Source: an uncultured Winogradskyella sp. (GTDB lineage: Bacteria > Bacteroidota > Bacteroidia > Flavobacteriales > Flavobacteriaceae). Taken from it: 64,000 nt of DNA. The position numbers and the translations under genes were made by a program. Shown here in pieces: positions 45,306 to 54,600 of this stretch; the first letter of the stretch is position 1; the number at the start of each line of letters is the position of its first letter. The notes under the pieces are model-generated. The model did not search any database. It was not told where the DNA came from and was given only the letters and a program-made list of their open reading frames with translations. Location: the NCBI RefSeq assembly GCF_947498005.1, contig NZ_CANMIW010000008.1, positions 62,001 through 126,000 on the forward strand, in the 5' to 3' direction.

Positions 45306-46712
45306 TTATAATTCAGGATTTACAGCCAAACTATTAAACAATTTTGCCTTTGTAGAAAAATATTTATTCTGAATTTGAAACGCTTTTAATTGACCATCGA
45401 TTAATTTGGATTCACGCGAATTAACCAAAAACAATGAACTTTCACCTAGGTCAAATTTGCGCTCTTCTGCTGTTAGCATAAGTTGATAATCAGATACCAT
45501 TTCTGTTGTGATTTCATTTTGAATCGTATAAGACTGCAATTCTTTTTTCAGAGCATTTATTTTATTTTGAAGATTTACCTTAGTTGCACTTATTTCAAAT
45601 TCTGTATCTTGAATTTTGATTTTTGCTAATTTTAAATCGCCACGTTCTTTCCTTAAAAACAAAGGGAAACTTACATTTAGTCCTCCTTTATATTCTGCAG
45701 TATTGAAAGTTCTAGCCACATCTGGATTTTCCGTAATAAAATTATAATCTACGCCAATTTTTGGTAAAAGCTTATTAGACTTTAATCTTTTATCTACCTG
45801 TAAACTTTCAAGTTTATAATCTAAAGACATCATTTTTGGATGTGAATTTAGAAACACTTCATCATTCTCTAATTTATTGATGCTAAATGTAGCATCTATA
45901 ATCGCTTCGGAATTTACATCTGGAATTACATTTGGCTGTAATTCTACAGGAATATTATTCTCTAACCATAAATAATTAGACAATTCTAACGTTGCATTCA
46001 TTAAAGCTACTTTTGCCTGTTCTAAGCCTAACTTTCTATTGTTAACCGCAATTCTCGCTTCAGTGACATCAATGCTTGCATTTTCTCCAACTTCTACGCC
46101 TTTTTTAATTCCTAAATAACGTTGTTCTGCATTACTAAGAATATTTTCAAAAAGCTTTAGTTCATTGTAAGCTTGCAACCATTTAAAATAAACGAGTGAT
46201 GCATCGTACAAAATGTTATTAACGTAAATATCACGATCTAAAATGGCTTGCTCCTTATATAATTTAGATTGTTTTAGAGATGCCATTCTATTATTGATTA
46301 AAAAGCCTTGTCCCAATTGTACAGAAACACCTGCACTGTACAAACCATCTTCTGGCACAAATGCTTCAGGATTTAGATAATCTCCAGAGTTTTCATCAAA
46401 TGTAGCTTTCAATTCAACACCATACCATGTTGGTATTTTAAAAGTTCCGTTAAGCTTATCATAATAGGTTGTGTTTTTAAATTGCTTTTTAGCATAATCT
46501 ACTTCTAACTTAGGATCGAATGCTCCACGAGATTTTAGAAGCTTTGCTAAACTTTCATCTATAACTAATTCTGCTTGTTTTACAACAGGATGAAACTTCT
46601 TAACATAACCCAAATACTCATCAAAACGCAACACATTTTGCTGCTCTATAGTTTGAGAGCATGCCATGGCATTAGCACCAAATAATACTATAAAAAGTAA
46701 AAATTGTTTCAT
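45306..46712 (-). CDS. TolC-family outer-membrane efflux protein
   Basis: This is the outer-membrane channel of the exporter encoded just upstream. The 468-residue protein has a signal peptide (MKQFLLFIVLFGANAMACSQ; the Cys might be lipidated but the lipobox is poor). It has the two repeated coiled-coil hairpins of the OEP family, for example VGENASIDVTEARIAVNNRK and DLGESSLFLVNSRESKLIDG. Its start overlaps the hlyD-like stop by one base. Confidence 0.9.
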   Translation of the reverse strand: MKQFLLFIVLFGANAMACSQTIEQQNVLRFDEYLGYVKKFHPVVKQAELVIDESLAKLLKSRGAFDPKLEVDYAKKQFKNTTYYDKLNGTFKIPTWYGVELKATFDENSGDYLNPEAFVPEDGLYSAGVSVQLGQGFLINNRMASLKQSKLYKEQAILDRDIYVNNILYDASLVYFKWLQAYNELKLFENILSNAEQRYLGIKKGVEVGENASIDVTEARIAVNNRKLGLEQAKVALMNATLELSNYLWLENNIPVELQPNVIPDVNSEAIIDATFSINKLENDEVFLNSHPKMMSLDYKLESLQVDKRLKSNKLLPKIGVDYNFITENPDVARTFNTAEYKGGLNVSFPLFLRKERGDLKLAKIKIQDTEFEISATKVNLQNKINALKKELQSYTIQNEITTEMVSDYQLMLTAEERKFDLGESSLFLVNSRESKLIDGQLKAFQIQNKYFSTKAKLFNSLAVNPEL

Positions 46713-48061
46713 TATTTCTCTTTAGATTTTGCAGTAGCTTCTGGTTGATAATAATTTGGTGGAAATCCATTTAACTGTCTCCATAACTCAAACCAAATAG
46801 GCACATCTTCTAAGAGTGCCATCGTGCGCGCACCAGAGCCTGCTCTTATAGCATCTGGCCATTTTTGGTCTTCTTCATCTGGTGCTAAGAGTACTCTAAA
46901 TTTTCCGTTAGAGCTTATGAAATTTTCAACGGCCACCACTTTTGCGCCATAAGTTCCGTAAGACACATTTGGCCATCCACTAAATACAATTGCTGGCCAT
47001 CCATCAAACTGTACACGCACTTTTTCGCCAATATGTAGTAATGGTAAATCTATTGGCTCTACAAATGTTTCTACTGCTAAATCTACTTGTGCTGGCATAA
47101 TACCAACTAAAGCTTCGCCTTCCTTAAAGGTTTGGCCTACACCTCCTCTAATGGCTTTATTTATGTAACCATCGTATGGTGCTTTAATAAATCTTAAATC
47201 GTTTCTCATCTGGTAATTAGAATATTCATTATCTAATTTAGAGACTTGCGCTTCTGTATCAAACTGACTAGACTGCGCTGTAAATTTATCACTTTGAGCT
47301 TTTGAAATTTTATCGGCATAGGTTGCATTTACTCTAGAAATTTCTACCTGTGCATTAATCACTTGATTTTTACTTGCTAATAACTTATTCTCTTGAGAAA
47401 TTAACTTTGCTTCCGTTTCTTGAAGTTTTAATCTAGCATCTTCAACATCTTTTGTGGCTTTAAACCCTTCTTGCTCTAAAGTTTCGGTTCTGTTGTATTT
47501 TGATTGCGCAATTCTAATATTTGTTTTGGCTGCTTCAAAATCAATACTGTCACTTTTTACTTTTAATTTAGACTGAAGATATTTGTTTTTAGCTTGTTCT
47601 AATTTTAAATTTCGTTCGTTATCCAAAGCAGCAATTTGTCTATCTAATGCTTTTACTTTTTCACTGTAAGAACCAACAGACTGCGCTTTTGCATCGCGTT
47701 GTTGTGCTGTACGCTCTACCAAATTAGGATCAAAATACTCACTTTTTATTTCTGATATTTGCATTATGGTATCTCCTTTTGAAACAAAATTTCCTTCGCG
47801 TACAAACCATTTTTCAATTCTTCCTGGAATTGGCGACTGAATGGTTTGAGGTCTTTGATCTGGAGTTAAAGTTGTTACTTGCCCACTACTCGTTATATTT
47901 TGAGTCCAAGGCAAAAACAAGATAATAATCCCGAAAATTGCAAAAGCACCCAAAAAGCGATTAAAATAACTGAAATATTTAGCGTGAAAAACACGCTTAC
48001 CTGATTTAGACGTTGTAATGTCTACAGATTTATTTAACTGATTATGAGATATATTTAGCAT
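46712..48061 (-). CDS. HlyD-family periplasmic adaptor
   Basis: The membrane-fusion protein links the ABC protein to the TolC-like channel. The 449-residue protein has one membrane helix (about 33-51, FLGAFAIFGIIILFLPW) and a biotinyl-lipoyl half-motif (IQSPIPGRIEKWFVREGNFV). A long coiled coil follows (about 120-275), and the closing half is FIKAPYDGYINKAIRGGVGQ. It lies 2 bp after the ABC gene, with a one-base overlap to the tolC-like gene. Confidence 0.92.
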   Translation of the reverse strand: MLNISHNQLNKSVDITTSKSGKRVFHAKYFSYFNRFLGAFAIFGIIILFLPWTQNITSSGQVTTLTPDQRPQTIQSPIPGRIEKWFVREGNFVSKGDTIMQISEIKSEYFDPNLVERTAQQRDAKAQSVGSYSEKVKALDRQIAALDNERNLKLEQAKNKYLQSKLKVKSDSIDFEAAKTNIRIAQSKYNRTETLEQEGFKATKDVEDARLKLQETEAKLISQENKLLASKNQVINAQVEISRVNATYADKISKAQSDKFTAQSSQFDTEAQVSKLDNEYSNYQMRNDLRFIKAPYDGYINKAIRGGVGQTFKEGEALVGIMPAQVDLAVETFVEPIDLPLLHIGEKVRVQFDGWPAIVFSGWPNVSYGTYGAKVVAVENFISSNGKFRVLLAPDEEDQKWPDAIRAGSGARTMALLEDVPIWFELWRQLNGFPPNYYQPEATAKSKEK

Positions 48062-48063
48062 GG

Positions 48064-49734
48064 TTATACGTTTTTTATGGAAGCTCTTCCTTTATCTAGT
48101 AAAATGTGCTCGTTACATTTCTCTTTCCAGTTCTTACTAGTGCTTACTACTATTAATGCCCAAGGTCGACTCTTATCTGTTAAATAATTAATGATACTTT
48201 TCATTTCAACTTGGTTAAATCGGTCTAATGGATCTTCAAGAATTAATACTTTAGGCTCTTTTATAATGGCTCTTGCCAATATTAGTTTTTTAGCTACTGT
48301 AAAAGACAATTCATTTCCTTCTGCATTTATTACTGTTCTCAATCCTTTTGGTTGATCTCTTATAAAAGTGGTTAATCCTACTTTATCTAATACATGATGT
48401 ATTTTTTCATCTGATATAGTTGAGTTTCCAAAGGTTAAATTCTCTTTAATTGTACCTTCAAAAGTTGATTCTTGTGACAACGACATGCCTAAATGCGACC
48501 TGTAATAATTAGTCATTATATGATTTAGAGAAGTATTATTGACGTAAACATTCCCAGAAGTTGGCTGATTTATTCCTAAAATAATTCGGAATAATGTAGA
48601 TTTTCCTGAGCCACTTTCTCCACTAACTAATATTCTACTTTTCTTATTAATCTTTAAAGATATATTCTCTAGTATTGGCTTTTCTCTATCTGGTACTTCA
48701 TATGACACATTGTCTAATTCAATCTCCATACCTTCATCAAAAATAGGCTTATCTCCATGTTGACTTTCAATATCCTTATCTACGATTTGACCAATTTTCT
48801 CAATTGATGTTAAAACGTCATAAAAAGATTCTAAACCTAATATTAGCTTTTCTACAGATGCTATAACGAGTAGAATAATAATTTCTGCAGCAACAAATTG
48901 CCCAATATTCATTTCTTGATTTAAAACGAGTAATCCACCTATAAGTAATAATCCTGCAGTGACGATAACCTTAAACCCAATCATCTGCACAAACTGAATA
49001 ACAAGTATTCTAAAATGACTTTCTCTGGCTTTTAAATAATCTTCAACCAAATCATCATTTTTATTAATCGCTAAACTCGTTTTACCAGATAATTTAAAGC
49101 TAATAACGGTTCTTGCCACTTCTTGTATCCAATGCGCTACTTTATACTTATGCTTAGATTCTAACAAGCTTGTATCCATTCCTTTTTGAGCGGTAAACTT
49201 AAATACCACATAGATTAGCAAAAGCAATAAGAAACCAAAAGCAATAAAAAACGGATGATAAAATGATAATAGTATCAGCGCAAAAATAATCTGTAATACT
49301 GCTGCAGGAATATCAACTAAAATCTTTGCTAATCCCTTTTGAATATTTAATGTATCAAAGAAACGATTGGCTAATTCTGGCGGATAATGATTTCGAATTT
49401 CGTTCATTTTAATCTTTGGAAAACGATACGTAAATTCAAAAGATGCTCTGGTAAATATACGTTGTTGAATGGTTTCAATAATTCGCATTTGCATCAACTG
49501 AAGTATACCAACAAAAGCGACACCCAAAGTTACTAATACTACTAAAACAATCCAAGACGTACTTACTTGTGCACCTTGAATTAAGTTAATAATAGCTTGT
49601 ATTCCTAAGGGTAATGTCAGTGCCAAAATTCCAGAAAAAATGGCATAATATATAACCTGCAGCAAGTCTCTTCTTTCTAATTTTAGCAAACCTACAAGTC
49701 GTTGCCAAGGAGACATAATTTCTTTAGTATTCAT
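48064..49734 (-). CDS. ABC exporter with degenerate nucleotide-binding domain
   Basis: The 556-residue protein has six membrane helices (about 20-310) and a C-terminal nucleotide-binding domain. Walker A is intact (GESGSGKST, Lys378) and the Q-loop Gln is present. The signature LSGGQ reads LSFTV (476-480), the Walker B Asp-Glu pair reads Glu500-Asp501 (LILEDPLD), and the H-loop His is Thr532 (VSTSKN). ATP binding is likely; hydrolysis by the usual route is doubtful. No N-terminal peptidase domain is present. It stands between tetR and hlyD, as in type I or drug exporters; cargo unknown. Confidence 0.88.
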   Translation of the reverse strand: MNTKEIMSPWQRLVGLLKLERRDLLQVIYYAIFSGILALTLPLGIQAIINLIQGAQVSTSWIVLVVLVTLGVAFVGILQLMQMRIIETIQQRIFTRASFEFTYRFPKIKMNEIRNHYPPELANRFFDTLNIQKGLAKILVDIPAAVLQIIFALILLSFYHPFFIAFGFLLLLLIYVVFKFTAQKGMDTSLLESKHKYKVAHWIQEVARTVISFKLSGKTSLAINKNDDLVEDYLKARESHFRILVIQFVQMIGFKVIVTAGLLLIGGLLVLNQEMNIGQFVAAEIIILLVIASVEKLILGLESFYDVLTSIEKIGQIVDKDIESQHGDKPIFDEGMEIELDNVSYEVPDREKPILENISLKINKKSRILVSGESGSGKSTLFRIILGINQPTSGNVYVNNTSLNHIMTNYYRSHLGMSLSQESTFEGTIKENLTFGNSTISDEKIHHVLDKVGLTTFIRDQPKGLRTVINAEGNELSFTVAKKLILARAIIKEPKVLILEDPLDRFNQVEMKSIINYLTDKSRPWALIVVSTSKNWKEKCNEHILLDKGRASIKNV

Positions 49735-49739
49735 AGTGT

Positions 49740-50414
49740 TTACTTACTAATTGCATTAAAAGTTAGTTCTTTAAAAAACTCGGTTGGAGAAACTTGATCG
49801 TTACAATCTGTAATAGACTTAAAGTGATCTTTTAAAAAATGCTGATGTAAAGCACCTTCTAAAATGGTACTCGCTAAGCTTGTTGGAAACTTGTAATCTG
49901 GATTAATAGTATTTATAATATCACTAATTCGTGTTACCAATCGTTTGTAAACCACAAAATAGCCTTCCATATTTTCACTATCTACCTCTTTGGTTAGATA
50001 CGATTTTGAATATTCATTGACAATAATTCTATTCAGTACAATCTCATTAATGTGCGTAAATGTATCGTCTTGTTCTATTGACTTTGTTACAATTTCTATA
50101 GCTCTTAATAATTGCTCTGTTTTATCTGGCATGTTAAATGTAGAAAACACCATTTGATACTCTACCCAAGCCCAATACCATGAGGTTAAATATAACAATA
50201 GCTTATGTTTACTTTCAAAATAACGGTAAACTGAGCTCTCGTTAGAACCTATTTTTACACCTAATTTTTTAAACGTAAAATTGTCGAAACCAATCTCATC
50301 AATTAGCAAAATACTATGCTCTATGATGCGCTTTCCTAAATTAGAAGATTCTGGGTCTTTTATATAAATTTTATCTGGAACAGCTATTTTTAAATTTGAA
50401 AGTAAACTTTTCAT
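49740..50414 (-). CDS. TetR/AcrR-family repressor
   Basis: The 224-residue protein has the N-terminal TetR helix-turn-helix (about 28-75, IDEIGFDNFTFKKLGVKIGS, then ESSVYRYFESKHKLLLYLTS) and an all-helical ligand domain. It is the first gene of the exporter run and lies 5 bp before the ABC gene. A 17-bp palindrome over its own promoter suggests that it represses the whole exporter operon until it binds a ligand, probably an exported compound. Confidence 0.9.
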   Translation of the reverse strand: MKSLLSNLKIAVPDKIYIKDPESSNLGKRIIEHSILLIDEIGFDNFTFKKLGVKIGSNESSVYRYFESKHKLLLYLTSWYWAWVEYQMVFSTFNMPDKTEQLLRAIEIVTKSIEQDDTFTHINEIVLNRIIVNEYSKSYLTKEVDSENMEGYFVVYKRLVTRISDIINTINPDYKFPTSLASTILEGALHQHFLKDHFKSITDCNDQVSPTEFFKELTFNAISK

Positions 50415-50431
50415 ATAAAATAATTTACTTG

Positions 50432-50454
50432 CAAATATAATAGTATTACTATTA
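50432..50454 (-). promoter_or_regulatory. tetR promoter with overlapping palindromic operator
   Basis: On the minus strand TATATTTG (50432-50439) is a full -7 box 18 bp before the tetR ATG. TAATAGT-ATT-ACTATTA (50438-50454) is a perfect 17-bp inverted repeat that starts within this box and extends upstream into the -7/-33 spacer. Size and position are typical of TetR operators. Confidence 0.65.
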
Positions 50455-50529
50455 ATTTTGAGTTTTTAACAATTAATTAGCATCTTATATTTAAGACGAC
50501 GAACCAAAAACAATACTATAATATGATTT

Positions 50530-51483
50530 TTACAGCTTAGAAATTGCTGTTTTCTCTTCTTGAAACACCTCAATATCTGGCAAACCTGAAATTGCCTTAT
50601 CAATCCAAATTAATGCTTCATCTTTATTCTCTCTATGCTTATAGATTTGTGCCAAGCGATAATAAGCCCATTCTTTTGGCACACCATCTTTTGCTGAGTG
50701 ATTTTCGATATAGGCTTTTAGCATAGTTTCGCCTTTATCTAACTGAATATTATAATCTGCACACACTTTACCTATTTGGTAATGCATAGCGTTTCGTTGG
50801 TGTTTGTCCTTTGCTTCTTCTATATTACCAATCGCTTTTTCGGGTTGTTCTTGGCCTTCATAGAAATTGGTTAACTTCTCGTAACACGTTTCAGAACCAC
50901 CAATTTCTATCGCAAGTTTATAATTTTTTTCGGCCAATTCTGGCTCATCATCATATTCATAAACATATCCTTTTGCTAAGTAGCCATCTACTTTAGATAA
51001 TTCTTCTAATTGCTTCGCATACATCAAAGCTTTTGAAAAACTTCCACCAACAATACCTGGCAGCGACACATACAATTCTACCAATGCCCAACGCGTTTCT
51101 ATATGGTTTGGGTCTAATTGTGCAGCTTTTAAAAATGCTTTTTTAACATCTCCTATAATGCCTAGGGCCTCAATTTTACTTACACTCAAAGCTTTCATTC
51201 CCAAAGCACCTCCATACTTATAATGGTAATTTGCATTCTCTGGGCGTTTCTGTTTTAATTTTTGGTATTGAACAATAGCTTCATCCCATTTTTTCTGATA
51301 ACCATAAGCATCACCTAGAAGTTCTATAGCTTCTAAATCACTAGGATTGGATGCTATAAATGTTGTCATTTCCTTTTGCGCCTTTACATATTCTTTTTTC
51401 CCAATGTAGGCTTCTGCATTCTCAATAGAAGTTTGAGAATAACAAAATGATGATAGTAATAAAATAAATAGAAATTTAGACAT
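50530..51483 (-). CDS. Secreted TPR-repeat protein
   Basis: The 317-residue protein has a signal peptide (MSKFLFILLLSSFCYS, cleaved before QTS) and several tetratricopeptide repeats. Examples are SDLEAIELLGDAYGYQKKWD, ANYHYKYGGALGMKALSVSK and EWAYYRLAQIYKHRENKDEA. TPRs bind partner proteins; the partner is unknown. It diverges from the alpha-2-macroglobulin gene over a 150-bp shared region. Confidence 0.85.
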   Translation of the reverse strand: MSKFLFILLLSSFCYSQTSIENAEAYIGKKEYVKAQKEMTTFIASNPSDLEAIELLGDAYGYQKKWDEAIVQYQKLKQKRPENANYHYKYGGALGMKALSVSKIEALGIIGDVKKAFLKAAQLDPNHIETRWALVELYVSLPGIVGGSFSKALMYAKQLEELSKVDGYLAKGYVYEYDDEPELAEKNYKLAIEIGGSETCYEKLTNFYEGQEQPEKAIGNIEEAKDKHQRNAMHYQIGKVCADYNIQLDKGETMLKAYIENHSAKDGVPKEWAYYRLAQIYKHRENKDEALIWIDKAISGLPDIEVFQEEKTAISKL

Positions 51484-51595
51484 AGATGTTCAAAACATTT
51501 TAGCAAATATATAATTTAATAACGCTTGGTTTCCTCAACAAATTGTTAACTTCACTCAACGAAATGAGACTTATACTCATTACTACTGTTTTTGG

Positions 51596-51614
51596 AATAC
51601 ATTTTGAATGTATT
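51596..51614 (+). promoter_or_regulatory. 8-3-8 inverted repeat before the alpha-2-macroglobulin gene
   Basis: AATACATT-TTG-AATGTATT is a perfect inverted repeat that ends 19 bp before the ATG. It may be an operator or a leader hairpin. A TTTG (51591-51594) lies just upstream, but no correctly spaced TANNTTTG follows. Confidence 0.5.
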
Positions 51615-51633
51615 TTGTTGAAAATTAATAACC

Positions 51634-54600
51634 ATGAAACATTATTTCACAATACTCATGCTCATCTGTTTTGCTTCTTTTTCTAATGCTCAAAATGACT
51701 TTGAAAGTCAATGGGAAGCCGTAGCTAAACTTGAAAATGAAGGTCTTACAAAAAGCGCTTCTGATAGCGTTGAAAAAATTTATGAGAAAGCTAAAAAAGC
51801 AGATAACAAACAGCAAAGCATCAAAGCACTCTTACATATAAGCAAATACATGCTAACGCTTGAAGAAGATGCACAACTCAACATTGTTAAACGTTTTAAA
51901 TCTGAAATTGAAGCCACATCAGACCTAGCTGCAAAACACATTATGGAGAATATGTTAGCAACTATGTACTGGCAGTATTATCAGCAAAACCGTAGGAAAT
52001 TTTATAACAGAAGTAAAACGTCTGAAAAAGTTAGTGATGATTTTAGAGCTTGGGATTTAGAAACAATTTTTAAAGAAATTCATACCTACTATCAATACTC
52101 ATTAGAGAATGGCATTTTACTTCAATTAGAGTCCTTAAATAAATACAGCACTTTAATACATCAACAAGACAACTCTATAGATTACAGACCAACACTATAT
52201 GATTTATTGAGTCATAATGCACTAAGCTTTTATAAATCTGATGAAAACAGCATTACACAACCAGCTTACAAATTCACAATAAGTGATGAAGACTTTATTG
52301 CGGATAGTGAAACTTTTATTAATGCTAATTTATCCTCTAAAGACACGTTATCGTTACAACGAAATGCATTAAAAATCTATCAGAATTTAATCAAATTCCA
52401 TAGAAAAGATAAAACAACCAAGGCCTTTGTGGATATCGATATTAAGCGCCTTAATTTTGTGAAAAAACATGCCGTTTTTTCTAATATAGACGAATTACTT
52501 CTAAAAACTTTAAAGTCTAAGTCTGAAGAATTAAAATCTTCAGAATTATCTGCATTATATGATTATGAAATTGCTATAGTTTATAAAAATCAAGGTTATT
52601 TATACTCTAGTGATAATGACAACATTGATATTAACACTACGCAACGTTGGAAGTTGAAAGATGCTATTGACATCTGTAATTCGGTAATTTCAAAATATCC
52701 TAAAAGTATAGGAGCGCAAAAATGCGAAGTTTTAATAGAGCAAATTAAATTGTCTAGTTTACAATTATACGCAGAAGAATTTACAAGTATTTCGTCGTCA
52801 TCAAAAACCTTAGTTACTTATAAAAATCTAGAGCATTTAAAATTTGAAATTTATAAAGTTTCTCAAAACCAGCTTAAACGCTACAACTCGTCATATAGAG
52901 CAGACAAAAAGAAAGCGTTTTTTAATAAACTAAAAATTTATGAAACATTTAGTACAGCTTTAAAAACGGAAGGTGACTATCAAGAACATAATACAGAAAT
53001 TGTTTTACCAAAATTAGGCAATGGTTTATATCTCATAAAAGTTACCACAAAGGCAGATGATAATGTATTCGCGGTAACCCAAGTTCAAATTACCAATATA
53101 GCGTTAGTAGTAAGTGACGATAATGACATAGAGCTTTATCAAGTTATAGACAGAAGTAACGGTAAGCCTTTTGAAAATGCAAAAGTAGAATTAACATATT
53201 CTGACAACAGAAGCAACAAACATTATACTAAAAATTACACTACAGATAGATTTGGAAAATTTAAGTTTAATAAAGATGACAAATACTATCGTGACGTAGA
53301 AATTAAAGTCAATGCAAAAGATGACACAGGTTATTTTGGTGCGTATTCTATAAACCGTGGGTATAAGCAAACCACTAATAACGTTACGCAATACCGCAAT
53401 TTCCTTTTTACAGACAGAAGCATTTATAGACCTGGACAAACAGTTTACTTTAAGGGAATTGCAACTAAATCCATAAATGGAAAAACAGAAGTTTCTGCAG
53501 ATGAAGCAGCAAAAATTAGATTAAAAAATGTAAATGGCGAAGTGGTCAGCGAACTTTCATTAAAGACTAATGAATTTGGCTCAGTGCATGGCGAGTTTAT
53601 TTTACCAAATAATGGATTGACTGGCAATTACACTATTGATCTGTTTTCTAACAACTCTACTTACTCCTATATTTCAGTTGTAGAATATAAGCGACCAAAA
53701 TTTAAACCAGAATTTCAACCCATTACAGAGACCTACAAAGTAAATGACAGTATTATTATAAAAGGCACTGCAATCGCTTTTGCCGGAAGCAACATTACAG
53801 ATGCACAAGTGGTGTATCGTGTTAAACGAAATGTAAGGTTTCCTAGTTGGTATTATTGGAGACGACCTTATTTTAATTCTGAAGCTCAAGAAATTACGTT
53901 TGGAGATACGAAAACAAATGATAAAGGTGAATTTGAAATAATATTCAAAGCCTTACCGGATGAAAGCATTTCTCAAGATGATTTACCAATATTCAATTAC
54001 GAAATCACAGCTGATGTTACAGACATAAATGGCGAAACACGATCTACATCTACAATAGTTAATGTTGGTTATCATTCAATGACTTTAAATATTGTTGCAC
54101 CTCAAAAAATTGATAAAAGCAAGAAGGAAATTGAATTTAGCTTAGCGACTCAAAATCTAAATGGAGAATTTGCACCTGCACAAGGTGAAATAAAAATTTA
54201 CAAACTAAATGCACCAAACCGAGTTTTAAGAACAAGATCTTGGCCAGCACCAGATTACCAAGTCCTATCTGAGGAAGAATTTAAAACCTTATTTCCACAT
54301 GAAGCTTATGATGATGAAAACCAATTAACAAATTGGACAAAAGGAGAAGAAGTTTTTAGCACTACATTTAATACTGAAAAAGACAAAACCATAATCTTAA
54401 AAAAATTGAATAAATGGGATTCTGGTCAATATATTATAATCGCAGAAAGCAAAGATAAATTTGGGCAAACTATAAAAGATCAAATCTTTACGTCATTATT
54501 TAGCCACAAGGATAAAACAGTTGCAGACAATCAATTATATGAAGCGTACTTAGACCAAACCAGTTATAAAATCAATTCTATAGCAAAACTAACATTAGGT

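Noticed and set aside
51484..51633. Third LytTR operator in the TPR/alpha-2-macroglobulin promoter region
   Set aside because: ACGCTTGGT resembles one half-site, but no second half-site follows at 12 bp and no TATATTTA lies 33 bp away.
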